Shown in pieces: positions 34,830 to 43,390 of a DNA stretch of 64,000 nt. A model generated the notes under the pieces. The model was not told where the DNA came from. It did not search any database and worked only from the letters and a program-made list of their open reading frames with translations. The first letter of the stretch is position 1; each line of letters begins with the position of its first letter. The position numbers and the translations under genes were made by a program. The stretch lies in NCBI GenBank assembly GCA_017513865.1, contig JAFWMN010000010.1:1-64000 (forward strand). The letters are read 5' to 3'. Origin of the DNA: Bacilli bacterium. Lineage in GTDB: Bacteria; Bacillota_I; Bacilli_A; RF39; UBA660.

Positions 34830-35939
34830 TTGAAGAGTGTTGGAATAATATGTGAATATAATCCTCTGCACAATGGGCATATTTATCATATAAATAAAGT
34901 TAGAGAAATTTTTCCTGATCATTTAATTATTTTAATTTTAAGTGGTAATTTTACTCAACGGGGCGAAGTTAGTTTGATTAACAAGTGGAAAAAAACAGAA
35001 ATTGCTTTAAATTATGTTGATCTAGTTATTGAGCTACCTTTTGTTTTTGCTAGTCAATCGGCTGATTTATTTGCAAAAGGAAGTGCTGATATTTTAAAAG
35101 CTTTGAATGTTGATGCACTTGTTTTTGGAAGTGAAAGTGATGATGTTAATAGGCTTAAAAAACTAGCTAAAATTACCGAGTCTAAAAAATATGATAATTT
35201 AGTGAAAAAATATTTAGATGAAGGATTAAATTATCCTACAAGTTTATCAAAAGCTTTAAAAACTATTGGTGGTGAGGTTATTGATACATCAAATGATTTA
35301 CTCGGATTTAGTTATGTAAAAGAGCTTATAAATACTAACATAGAATTAGTAACTATTAAAAGAACTAATGATTATTTAAGTAAAAATTTAGATCATTTTA
35401 TCACTAGTGCGACTAGTATTAGAGAAGGCCTAAAAAAAGGTATAAATATTAAAAAATACGTTCCTTCTATTTCTTATAAATATTTAAAAAAGGTTAAATT
35501 CTTAGATGATTATTTTGATTTAATTAAATATAAAATAATTTCTGAGGATATATCAAAATATCAAACAGTAGATGAAGGAATAGAAAATAGACTTAAAAAA
35601 GTTATTAATGGTGTTGATAATGTAGATGAACTTATTAATAAAATTAAAACTAAAAGATATACTTATAATAGAATTAAGAGAATGCTTGTTCATATTTTAA
35701 CTGGTTTTACTAAAGAAGAAGCTAAAAATATTAAAACAAAGTATATAAGAGTATTAGGATTTAATAATAAAGGGCAAAAGTATTTAAATAGTGTTAAGAA
35801 AAAATGTTCTTTACCAATAATAACTACTTTTGAAAAAAATAATGATTTATTAGATATTGAAGCTAGAGTAAGTGATATTTATAATTTAATAAAAAAAGAT
35901 GATAATTTAAGTGAACATGAGCACAAGCCTATTCATTAA
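34830..35939 (+). CDS. tmcAL: tRNA(Met) cytidine acetate ligase
   Basis: The start is taken as the TTG at 34,830 (then KSVGIICEYNPLHNGH), with GAGGTGA upstream; the alternative GTG at 34,821 sits inside that site. The product of about 369 residues is the YlbM/TmcAL nucleotidyltransferase-fold enzyme that forms N4-acetylcytidine at the wobble base of elongator tRNA-Met from acetate and ATP. Family signatures GIICEYNPLHNGHIYH, LSGNFTQRGE, ELPFVFASQSADLFAKG and a C-terminal helical part are present. Confidence 0.93.
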   Translation: MKSVGIICEYNPLHNGHIYHINKVREIFPDHLIILILSGNFTQRGEVSLINKWKKTEIALNYVDLVIELPFVFASQSADLFAKGSADILKALNVDALVFGSESDDVNRLKKLAKITESKKYDNLVKKYLDEGLNYPTSLSKALKTIGGEVIDTSNDLLGFSYVKELINTNIELVTIKRTNDYLSKNLDHFITSATSIREGLKKGINIKKYVPSISYKYLKKVKFLDDYFDLIKYKIISEDISKYQTVDEGIENRLKKVINGVDNVDELINKIKTKRYTYNRIKRMLVHILTGFTKEEAKNIKTKYIRVLGFNNKGQKYLNSVKKKCSLPIITTFEKNNDLLDIEARVSDIYNLIKKDDNLSEHEHKPIH

Positions 35940-35948
35940 TATCATCTT

Positions 35949-36758
35949 TTATTTTTGACATTTTTTGCAGTAGTAAGTTCCCCTACCACCTATAGTTATT
36001 TTTGTGATGTCATTTTCACAAATTGGGCATTTTTTCTTAGTATGAACAAGTAGCTGCGATTGAAATCTTCCATGGACTCCTTCACTAGATGTGTAACTTT
36101 TAATAGTTGTCCCTCCGTTTTCAATAGCTTTTGCAAGGATATTTCTAGTATTATCAATAATTCTTTGATAATCTTTATTTGTTAGTTCATCCGCATATTT
36201 TGAAGGATTTATTTTGCTTAAAAACAGTATTTCATCCGCATATATATTCCCTATCCCAACAATTATATTTTGATCTAAAAGTTCGGTTTTTATAGGTTTA
36301 TGATGAAATTTATTTTTTAAATATTTTATTGTTAGATTTTTATCCCATGGCTCTAACCCTAAATCTTTTAAAGGTTTTACATTATATACCTCTTCTTTAT
36401 TAATCAAATACATTTTGCCAAATTTTCTGGTATCGTGATATCTTAAATCAGTATTATCATTAAAATGAAAAATAACGTGTTCATGTTTTTCTTTAATATC
36501 TTTTTTATTTCTTATGAAGTACTTTCCTTCCATTCTTAAGTGGCTTAATAAATAATATTCGTTAAGTTCAAACATTAGCCATTTTCCATATCTATTTATA
36601 TCTAATATTGTTTGATTTTTAATGCTTTTTATAAACTCTTTTACTTCTGGATAGGCAATTATATTATTCCAATAAATAGATGCGGATAATATTTTTTTAT
36701 TTAATACTTCTTTTTTTAATACTTTCCTTACGGTTTCAACTTCTGGAAGTTCAGGCAT
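35949..36758 (-). CDS. mutM: formamidopyrimidine-DNA glycosylase
   Basis: A 269-residue base-excision enzyme that removes 8-oxoguanine and nicks the strand. The N-terminus MPELPEVETVR supplies the catalytic Pro and Glu. A helix-two-turn-helix region with the QNIIVGIGNIYADEILF motif follows near 168-185, and a C-terminal zinc finger (CPIC...CKKC) closes the protein at about 243-266. All parts are complete. A GAAGGTGAT site precedes the ATG. Confidence 0.96.
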   Translation of the reverse strand: MPELPEVETVRKVLKKEVLNKKILSASIYWNNIIAYPEVKEFIKSIKNQTILDINRYGKWLMFELNEYYLLSHLRMEGKYFIRNKKDIKEKHEHVIFHFNDNTDLRYHDTRKFGKMYLINKEEVYNVKPLKDLGLEPWDKNLTIKYLKNKFHHKPIKTELLDQNIIVGIGNIYADEILFLSKINPSKYADELTNKDYQRIIDNTRNILAKAIENGGTTIKSYTSSEGVHGRFQSQLLVHTKKKCPICENDITKITIGGRGTYYCKKCQK

Positions 36759-36798
36759 TTTATCACCTTCTTTATTAATAATTATACCATAATAATTA

Positions 36799-36827
36799 TT
36801 GTAAAATGTTTTTTTATGTGTTAAAAT
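36799..36827 (+). promoter_or_regulatory. promoter of the serS T-box transcript
   Basis: TTGTAA (36,799-36,804) and TAAAAT (36,822-36,827) with a 17-bp spacer, directly upstream of the T-box leader. Confidence 0.75.
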
Positions 36828-36833
36828 GTGAAT

Positions 36834-37033
36834 GTATGTATTTAATGCGTTGATAAAGATTAGTAATATAAAGTGTTATTTTAAAGAGAGTTAGTGGCTG
36901 GTGAAAACTAATAATAAGCTTATATGAATCTACTTTGGAGTGAGGTTAATCGCCTCCGGCTTAGCCGTTATATTAATTAAGACTATGTTAGGATGGTACC
37001 GCACTATATGTGCTCCTTACGCATAGTCTTTTT
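36834..37033 (+). promoter_or_regulatory. T-box leader controlling the serS operon
   Basis: The leader shows the AG-box-like GAGAGTTAGTGG near 36,885, a candidate specifier TCT (Ser) in GAATCTACTT, the T-box GGATGGTACCGC at 36,991-37,002 and a terminator stem GACTATG with CATAGTC followed by TTTTTAT at about 36,981-37,033. Transcription would pass into the serS unit when tRNA-Ser is uncharged. The serine assignment rests on the specifier and on the downstream serS. Confidence 0.92.
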
Positions 37034-37050
37034 ATTTAAGGAGAATAATT

Positions 37051-37521
37051 ATGGAAGAATTAGAGGAAAGAATATTATCTCTTATAGAAAAACGGGAGAA
37101 TTTATTAAGAGATAAGGAAAGCAACAAATTACAAATTTGGATATGTGAACAAGAAATTTATACTTATACACATCTTTACGATACTTTATCGGGTCTTATG
37201 ACAATAAAGAGGAAAAATATTGAGAGTTATTTAGATATAATAGATTATAAAAAAAATAGTATTACTTTTACTTGGCCAGGATTAGTTCCTAGTTATAGTC
37301 ATATTTTGCCAATGATTGATGATTTACAGGAAGAATATAATGATATGTTTTTGGAAAGTGAAAAATATAAAGAATTGATATCTCTTTATAATGGAAAAAA
37401 ACAAGCACTTATGATACAAAATGAAGAAATTGATGAACAAATAACTAATATTGAAAATGAACTTGAAGCTAATCACACGATAAAAATAAAGGAGAATAAT
37501 TATGGAAGACATGAAAATTGA
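37051..37521 (+). CDS. coiled-coil protein of unknown function in the serS operon
   Basis: A 156-residue soluble protein with helical coiled-coil segments at both ends (about 1-40 and 90-150) and a short hydrophobic middle (SITFTWPGLVPSYSHILPM). It is the first gene after the serine T-box, with AAGGAGAATAATT before the ATG. The next gene repeats that same 13-base block. Co-regulation with serS is clear, but the role is not. Confidence 0.6.
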   Translation: MEELEERILSLIEKRENLLRDKESNKLQIWICEQEIYTYTHLYDTLSGLMTIKRKNIESYLDIIDYKKNSITFTWPGLVPSYSHILPMIDDLQEEYNDMFLESEKYKELISLYNGKKQALMIQNEEIDEQITNIENELEANHTIKIKENNYGRHEN

Positions 37522-37693
37522 TTTAGAAAAATATAAAGAAGAACATAAAAAGTTAAAAAGAGAAATTGCTAAAGCAATGGGAAGCAAGGCTTCGAAGGAA
37601 GAATTAAATATACTTAGAGAAAAATTATTTAATACTTTATTTAAAATAGAAGTGTTAGAATCAGAAATTAACAAAGGAGGAAAAACAAAATGA
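37502..37693 (+). CDS. small coiled-coil protein upstream of serS
   Basis: A 63-residue, highly charged helical protein. It overlaps the previous gene by 20 bases and the serS start by 4 bases (ATGA), and has an AAGGAGAATAATT ribosome site that copies the one at 37,037. This tight packing supports translation as part of the serS unit. No family was recognised. Confidence 0.55.
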   Translation: MEDMKIDLEKYKEEHKKLKREIAKAMGSKASKEELNILREKLFNTLFKIEVLESEINKGGKTK

Positions 37694-38973
37694 TAGATAT
37701 TAAATTAATTAGAGAAAACAAAGAATTAGTAAAAGAAAATATTAAGAAAAAATTTCAAGATCAAAAATTACCTTTAGTTGATGAAGTGTTTGAATTTGAT
37801 AAAGAGTGCCGTGAAGCACAACTTAAAGGTGATAACCTTCGCGCTTTAAAAAATGAAAAAAGTTCTTTAATTGGAACGCTCATGCGTGAAGGAAAAAAGG
37901 ATGAGGCTGAAAAGGTAAAAGAAGAAATAAGTAAATATGCTGATGAAATTCTTGAATGTGAAAAAACTTATGAAAAACTAAGTGAAAAAATTAAAAATCA
38001 TATGATGCTTATTCCAAATATTATTGATGATTCTGTACCAATTGGTGAAGATGATACACAAAATGTTGAAAACGAAAAATTTGGTGAACCAACTACCCCT
38101 TCTTTCGAAATTCCTCATCATGCAGATATATGTGCAAAATTAAATGGTTTAGATAAAGATAGTGCTGGCCGAACTAGTGGTAATGGTTTTTATTATTTAA
38201 TGGGTGATGTTGCTAGGCTACATTCAGCAATGCTTAGTTACGCTAGAGACTTTATGATTGACAAAGGTTTTACTTATGCTATTCCACCATTTATGATTAG
38301 AAGTGATGTGGTAACTGGTGTTATGAGCTTTGAAGAAATGGATGCGATGATGTATAAGATTGAAGGCGAAGATTTATATTTAATAGGAACGTCAGAGCAT
38401 TCAATGATAGGTAAATTTAAAGATCAAATTATTAAGGAAAATGAGCTTCCTATTACATTAACTTCTTACTCTCCTTGCTTTAGGAAAGAAGTTGGTTCTC
38501 ATGGTATTGAAGAACGTGGATTGTACAGAGTCCATCAATTTGAAAAACAGGAAATGGTAGTTTTATGTAAACCCGAAGATGGTATGGACTGGTATAATAA
38601 AATGTGGTCTTATACTGTGGAATTTTTTAGAAGTTTAGATATTCCGGTTAGAACTTTGGAATGTTGTAGTGGTGATTTGGCTGATTTAAAAGTTAAATCT
38701 TGTGATGTTGAGGCTTGGTCTCCTCGTCAGCAAAAATATTTTGAAGTTGGTTCTTGCTCTATTTTAGGTGATGCTCAAGCTAGAAGACTTGGAATTAGAA
38801 TGAAAACAGATGAAGGAAACAAATTTGTCACAACCTTAAATAATACTGTTTTAGCGACTCCTAGAGGATTAATTGCCTTTTTAGAAAATAATGTTAATGA
38901 AGATGGTAGTGTCAATATTCCAAAAGTTTTAAGACCTTATATGGGTGGAAAAGAAAAACTCGAGATTAAATAA
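37690..38973 (+). CDS. serS: serine--tRNA ligase
   Basis: A 427-residue class II synthetase. The N-terminal 110 residues form the long antiparallel coiled-coil arm that grips tRNA-Ser. Motif 2 (SPCFRKEVGSHG) lies near 257-268, and motif 3 (NTVLATPRGLIAFLENN) near 386-402. It is the third gene of the T-box unit, and an AAAGGAGG site lies in the preceding gene. A terminator follows directly. Confidence 0.97.
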   Translation: MIDIKLIRENKELVKENIKKKFQDQKLPLVDEVFEFDKECREAQLKGDNLRALKNEKSSLIGTLMREGKKDEAEKVKEEISKYADEILECEKTYEKLSEKIKNHMMLIPNIIDDSVPIGEDDTQNVENEKFGEPTTPSFEIPHHADICAKLNGLDKDSAGRTSGNGFYYLMGDVARLHSAMLSYARDFMIDKGFTYAIPPFMIRSDVVTGVMSFEEMDAMMYKIEGEDLYLIGTSEHSMIGKFKDQIIKENELPITLTSYSPCFRKEVGSHGIEERGLYRVHQFEKQEMVVLCKPEDGMDWYNKMWSYTVEFFRSLDIPVRTLECCSGDLADLKVKSCDVEAWSPRQQKYFEVGSCSILGDAQARRLGIRMKTDEGNKFVTTLNNTVLATPRGLIAFLENNVNEDGSVNIPKVLRPYMGGKEKLEIK

Positions 38974-38985
38974 TCTCGGGTTTTT
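38959..38985 (+). terminator. intrinsic terminator of the serS operon
   Basis: CTCGAGATTA and TAATCTCGGG form a stem followed by TTTTTATT, overlapping the last serS codons. Confidence 0.82.
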
Positions 38986-38986
38986 A

Positions 38987-39499
38987 TTAAATTTTTTTTG
39001 AATAATAATTAACAAGAATTTTTTCTGGTTCTTTTTCTTCTACTTCTGGATATTTTTCATAATCTGATTTTATGTAATTGGTATATCCCCAATTAAAATA
39101 TATTTGAATATTTCTAACCTCGCTTGGTTCAACTCCCAAAGTCAATTTTTTAAATCCGCGCTGTTTTAAATCATTTTCCATAAATTTATATAATTTAGAG
39201 AAATAACCCTTACCCTCATATTCCTTAGTTGTTCTAAATCCTGTTAAATAGGCAATATCCTTGCCTATTAAGTTTTCTTTATTTTGCATATCTAAATCGT
39301 CATTAGAAATAATAGCTGTTGCCTCAGTGATAATATCATCATTTAATAAACCTATATATGTTACCCTCGTATTAAAATTATTTAAGGAAATTTTTTTAAA
39401 CTCTTCCCATTTTTGATCATTTGGATGTTTTGCTATTTCGTAATCATGTTTTTTTATCAGTTCTTCTTTGGTGGCTATTTTACATTTATATTCTTCCAC
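38987..39499 (-). CDS. GNAT-family acetyltransferase
   Basis: A 170-residue protein that starts at GTG with AAGGAGATAGATT upstream. The GNAT fold is visible in AYLTGFRTTKEYEGKGYFSKLYKFMENDLKQRG, where the EGKGY segment is the acetyl-CoA loop, then TLGVEPSEVRNIQIYFNWGY. The substrate is unknown. It lies 15 nt downstream of the HelD gene and so may be read with it as the last gene of the unusual 39-47 kb cluster. Confidence 0.8.
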   Translation of the reverse strand: MEEYKCKIATKEELIKKHDYEIAKHPNDQKWEEFKKISLNNFNTRVTYIGLLNDDIITEATAIISNDDLDMQNKENLIGKDIAYLTGFRTTKEYEGKGYFSKLYKFMENDLKQRGFKKLTLGVEPSEVRNIQIYFNWGYTNYIKSDYEKYPEVEEKEPEKILVNYYSKKI

Positions 39500-39514
39500 A
39501 ATCTATCTCCTTCT

Positions 39515-41590
39515 TTATTTTTCTTTTATTATATCACAATTATTTTTAATATCGGTTTCTTTTTGATTATATACTATTAATTTGTGCTGGGCTCTTGTGC
39601 ATACAACATAATAAAGTCGCTTTTCATTTTTATCATAATAATTCTCAGCATCTGTATAAACTATTACTCCATCAAATTCTAAACCTTTTGAAATATATGA
39701 AGGTAATATAACAACATTTCCCATTTTATTATCTGTACTATCTTTAACAACTGTTATTTCCTTTATTTCTTCTTTTAATAATTCATATAACCAAGCTGAT
39801 TGCTCATCATCCTTAGTAATAATGGCAATTCTTTTAATATTGTTTTTTCTCATTTCTTTTATATCAAATTTAAGATTTTTTTTGGCTTCAGATTGTTTTA
39901 TTTCCTTACACTCTACAGGTTCATTATTAGCTCTTCTAACGGCGCACGTATTTGATAAATCAAGAATTTCATTTGTGTAATCAATAATTTCTTTGCTTGA
40001 TCTATATGTTTTATTTAATTGAATTTCTCTTCCTTTATTATCAAATACACTATTTATTTTATTTAAATCTTGGTATACATAATAAGGATTTATGCTTTGA
40101 TTTATGTCCCCTAATATTGTAAATGAAGCAGTTTTAAATATTTGCTTTAAAATTTTATATTGTAATAAAGTGTAATCTTGAGCTTCATCTATTACAACCT
40201 GTTTGATGTGGTTATTATTTGGATACCCATTTATTTCAAAGAAAATGTACATTAGAGGTATTAAATCTTCATATCTTAAAATTTTATTTGTGAGCTTATT
40301 ATCAAAATTATTTGTTTTTTCTTTGAACTCTTTGGAGTCAATTATTTTGTTATATAAGTCTTTAGCGTTTAGTTTATTTTTTATGAGGGTATTTAAGCCC
40401 TTTTTTATGATTGCTCTATTTTTTTTGTATGCCTTTCCTGTTATATCACATATATACTCTATCATTGCTTCTATTCTTTCTTCTACAGGAAGTTTATGAA
40501 ACTTTTCTTTAAATAATTTTTCTAGTTCTTTTGCTGAAAACTCATAACTACCTACTATCAAATTATCGGAAAAATATATATTATCTTTATATTCTTTTAT
40601 CTTTTGGTCCAGCAATTCTATAAATTCGTCAGAAAGTTTATATTTGATAATTTTAATCTCATTTTCATCTTTAATTTTATAGCATCTTTCTATAAATTTT
40701 GGAAAACTTTCGATATTTTTGTTTTTAATATATCTTTTGGCGAAATCACTAAATGTTGTTTCCAAGACATTTTCTTCACCTAGTTCTGGGAGCACTCTAG
40801 AAATGTATTCTGAAAAAACATCATTTGGTGATAATATCAAGATATTGTTTGAGGTTAAATCTTTCTGCTGAAATAATAAATAAGCTATTCTATGTAATGC
40901 GACAGCCGTTTTGCCACTTCCGGCAACGCCTTGGACAATCAAATATTTATCGTCGACATTTCGTATAATTTTGTTTTGCTCTTTTTGAATTGTATTTACT
41001 ATGTTTGTCATTTTTTCGGATGAAGATTTTGATAGTATTTCTTGCAAAAAATCATCATCGATATTAATGTCACTTTCAATTATTCTTTGAATTTCTCCAT
41101 TTACAATTTTATACTGCCTTTTTAATGATATTTCACCTTCTATTGTGCCTCTAGGTGCTTCATATTCTGCTTTACCTTTTCCATAGTTATAAAATAGGCT
41201 AGCTATTGGAGAACGCCAATCAAAAACGTAGAAATTGTAATCTTTTGATATGCCGGTTATTCCTATGTAAACCTTTCTATGCTTATTCTTTCTAAAATCG
41301 GCAGTGAAATCTACTCTACCAAAGTATGGAGTTTTCGATGCTTTTTTTAATTTTTGGAGTTTTAAAACTTTATCATTGGCGTGGTCAACTTTTTTGTTAG
41401 CTTCATACATATCATTTTCTATTTCAACTTCATCCCCACTACCAATATTTTCCCATATATATTTTTTTAATTCATATATTGAATTTGTCACTTCTTCTAA
41501 ACTTCCATTTTCCTCTTCAATTAATTCTTTTATAGTTTTTAATGTTTTTTCTAGATATTCTTTTTCGTCAATAATTACCCTATTATCCAT
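39515..41590 (-). CDS. helD: HelD-family RNA polymerase-associated ATPase (copy 1)
   Basis: A 691-residue superfamily 1 protein. It starts with an antiparallel helical arm (about 1-65), then a GRIDF-containing domain with YIGITGISKDYNFYVFDWRSPIASLFY, Walker A GVAGSGKTAVALHR near 222, DEAQDY near 470 and motif VI VVCTRAQHKLIVY near the end. This is the HelD layout, not UvrD or Rep. HelD proteins dissociate stalled RNA polymerase from DNA, and in actinobacteria a relative protects against rifamycins. It is about half identical by eye to the copy at 44,885-46,843. It follows a terminator, so may be transcribed apart. Confidence 0.87.
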   Translation of the reverse strand: MDNRVIIDEKEYLEKTLKTIKELIEEENGSLEEVTNSIYELKKYIWENIGSGDEVEIENDMYEANKKVDHANDKVLKLQKLKKASKTPYFGRVDFTADFRKNKHRKVYIGITGISKDYNFYVFDWRSPIASLFYNYGKGKAEYEAPRGTIEGEISLKRQYKIVNGEIQRIIESDINIDDDFLQEILSKSSSEKMTNIVNTIQKEQNKIIRNVDDKYLIVQGVAGSGKTAVALHRIAYLLFQQKDLTSNNILILSPNDVFSEYISRVLPELGEENVLETTFSDFAKRYIKNKNIESFPKFIERCYKIKDENEIKIIKYKLSDEFIELLDQKIKEYKDNIYFSDNLIVGSYEFSAKELEKLFKEKFHKLPVEERIEAMIEYICDITGKAYKKNRAIIKKGLNTLIKNKLNAKDLYNKIIDSKEFKEKTNNFDNKLTNKILRYEDLIPLMYIFFEINGYPNNNHIKQVVIDEAQDYTLLQYKILKQIFKTASFTILGDINQSINPYYVYQDLNKINSVFDNKGREIQLNKTYRSSKEIIDYTNEILDLSNTCAVRRANNEPVECKEIKQSEAKKNLKFDIKEMRKNNIKRIAIITKDDEQSAWLYELLKEEIKEITVVKDSTDNKMGNVVILPSYISKGLEFDGVIVYTDAENYYDKNEKRLYYVVCTRAQHKLIVYNQKETDIKNNCDIIKEK

Positions 41591-41628
41591 AACATACCTC
41601 CTGATAATTTGTGTATTATAATATCAAA

Positions 41629-41652
41629 AAAAGATTGAAATTTCAATCCTTT
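41629..41652 (-). terminator. intrinsic terminator after the APH-like gene
   Basis: AAGGATTGAAATTTCAATCTT is nearly a perfect palindrome, followed on the minus strand by TTTTTTT. It separates the APH-like gene from the HelD gene at 41,590. Confidence 0.8.
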
Positions 41653-42534
41653 CTAGTCACTAATCTTTAGGGCATCATCAATTAGTTCTTTTATTTTATT
41701 TAAATAATCATTGTTGTTGTTTTTTTTATTCATCAAATAAAAATGTAGTAAACCATTTATATAACACCATTTTAATTTCTGCTTATCATAGGTATTAGAA
41801 CTTCTATACCCTCTTAAAAATTCTTCTATTTCTTTTCTTTTATTCATAAACTTTTGTCCAGGTCTTAAAATAAGAGCCCAAGCTATGTCTTGTTCTTTAA
41901 ATCCCATCCCTGAATATTCCCAATCTAATATAGCTGTGATTTCATAATTTTTCCAAAAAATATTTCCATAGTGAAAATCACCATGAATAAATGTATTATA
42001 AATTATTTCTTGTGGTTTATTTTCTTTTAAGTAATTTATTATATTTTTTTCCCATTCATCAAAATTTTTATAATCCTTTTTCTTAGGATAATCATTAATT
42101 ATTCTTATTTTGGCTTTATCACAAGCTATATTAAGTTTGTGTATTTTGGCTAAAGCCAAACCATAATTGTATAGATATTTTTCTTTGTTTGCATTATGAT
42201 TTTCTTTAAATATATCTGATAGTTTTTCACCATGCATTTTTTCCATCACTATATAAACATGTCCATCATGTGAGCCACTTTCCAAAATTTTAGGGACAGG
42301 CATGTATTTATCTATCTTTGGTAACACTTTTATTTCATTAGAAAAATTAGCAAAACTACCTCTTTCACTTTTGAATATAAAATTTTTCTTTTCGCTTTTA
42401 TATTTCCCGAGGCAATCAAATACATCATTTCCTGCAGGTGGATAACTAATTATTTTTTCAATTTCAATATTTTTAAACTTTATTTCATTTATATCTACTA
42501 GACTTTCGCGCCATTTTTCTTGTATTTTTGCCAT
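41653..42534 (-). CDS. aminoglycoside-phosphotransferase-like kinase
   Basis: A 293-residue kinase-fold protein. The catalytic loop FIHGDFHYGN (HGDxxxxN) lies near residues 184-193, the metal-binding DWEY segment near 203-206, and the N-terminal lobe has YVVMEKMHGEKL-like (HVYIVMEKMHGE) sequence. Relatives phosphorylate aminoglycosides, choline or other small hydroxyl compounds. The gene starts 1 nt after the PP2C gene ends, with its AAAGGAG site inside that gene, so the two are translationally coupled. In this cluster its target may be a peptide or precursor, which is a guess. Confidence 0.78.
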   Translation of the reverse strand: MAKIQEKWRESLVDINEIKFKNIEIEKIISYPPAGNDVFDCLGKYKSEKKNFIFKSERGSFANFSNEIKVLPKIDKYMPVPKILESGSHDGHVYIVMEKMHGEKLSDIFKENHNANKEKYLYNYGLALAKIHKLNIACDKAKIRIINDYPKKKDYKNFDEWEKNIINYLKENKPQEIIYNTFIHGDFHYGNIFWKNYEITAILDWEYSGMGFKEQDIAWALILRPGQKFMNKRKEIEEFLRGYRSSNTYDKQKLKWCYINGLLHFYLMNKKNNNNDYLNKIKELIDDALKISD

Positions 42535-42535
42535 T

Positions 42536-43381
42536 TTATTTTCTCCTTTTTATCTTACCTATTATTGATGCATTATCTTTTCCAGCTTGAATCATTTCAT
42601 AATAATCTTGCGATTTGATTGGACAATGTGAATTTTCAGATAAAGCTATATTAATAATTTTTGATGGTATTTGATCAAACGTGTTACTTGAAATTATACT
42701 ATTTAAAGTACTATCTGAAACACAATCTGTAATACCGTCTGAAAACAAATATAATTGATTCATTTTTTCAATATCTATTTCATAAAAATCAAGAGTTAAT
42801 AGCCTTTTTTCGCATCCTAATCTTGATAGTATTAAATTGTTTTTTTTATGAAATCTCATATGTTCTTTACTTGTAATCATACCATCATCAAGTAATTTTT
42901 GGGTTACTGATTGATCTTTTGTCACTTGTATTAATTCATTATTGTCATAGATATATGCGCGTGAGTCACCAATGTTAGCAATTAAAACAACATCTTCTAA
43001 GAGAAAAGCTGTGACTAGTGTTGTACCACCATCTCCACATTTTATTCTTATCAAATCATCTAACTGTAAAACAAATTTTTCATATTCTTTTTTTAAACTA
43101 TTAATACTATTTAATTTTTTTAATGATTGAAACCAAACAAGACTATTTGTGGCCGCAAGATTACTAGCAAAGGCTCCATTATTTAATCCACCCATGCCAT
43201 CAGCAATAAGCAATATTTCATTATTTGGATATAGTTTGTGCTTTGAAATAAGAAGTGAATCTTCCTGTTTTTTTCTAATGTTTCCTCTGTCCATTAGCGC
43301 TATCACTGAATTAAAACTGTATTCTCTTCTTTTATAATTTTGCTGACAATTATTTAACAAATCATGTTCACAAGAATTCAT
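42536..43381 (-). CDS. PP2C-family Ser/Thr phosphatase
   Basis: A 281-residue metal-dependent phosphatase. The acidic metal-binding motifs are complete: RGNIRKKQEDS near 33-43, IADGMGGLNNG near 60-70, NIGDSRAY near 138-145, FSDGITD near 216-222 and GKDNAS near 268-273. It lacks a membrane segment, so it acts in the cytoplasm. It lies 9 nt after the radical SAM gene and 1 nt before the APH-like kinase, a phosphatase-kinase pair in one unit. The N-terminal 15 residues with two Cys are unusual. Confidence 0.85.
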   Translation of the reverse strand: MNSCEHDLLNNCQQNYKRREYSFNSVIALMDRGNIRKKQEDSLLISKHKLYPNNEILLIADGMGGLNNGAFASNLAATNSLVWFQSLKKLNSINSLKKEYEKFVLQLDDLIRIKCGDGGTTLVTAFLLEDVVLIANIGDSRAYIYDNNELIQVTKDQSVTQKLLDDGMITSKEHMRFHKKNNLILSRLGCEKRLLTLDFYEIDIEKMNQLYLFSDGITDCVSDSTLNSIISSNTFDQIPSKIINIALSENSHCPIKSQDYYEMIQAGKDNASIIGKIKRRK

Positions 43382-43390
43382 TTTACCACT

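Noticed and set aside
37324-37674. Minus-strand 116-residue ORF opposite the serS-operon genes
   Set aside because: It is a Phe/Ile-rich shadow of the coiled-coil genes on the plus strand.
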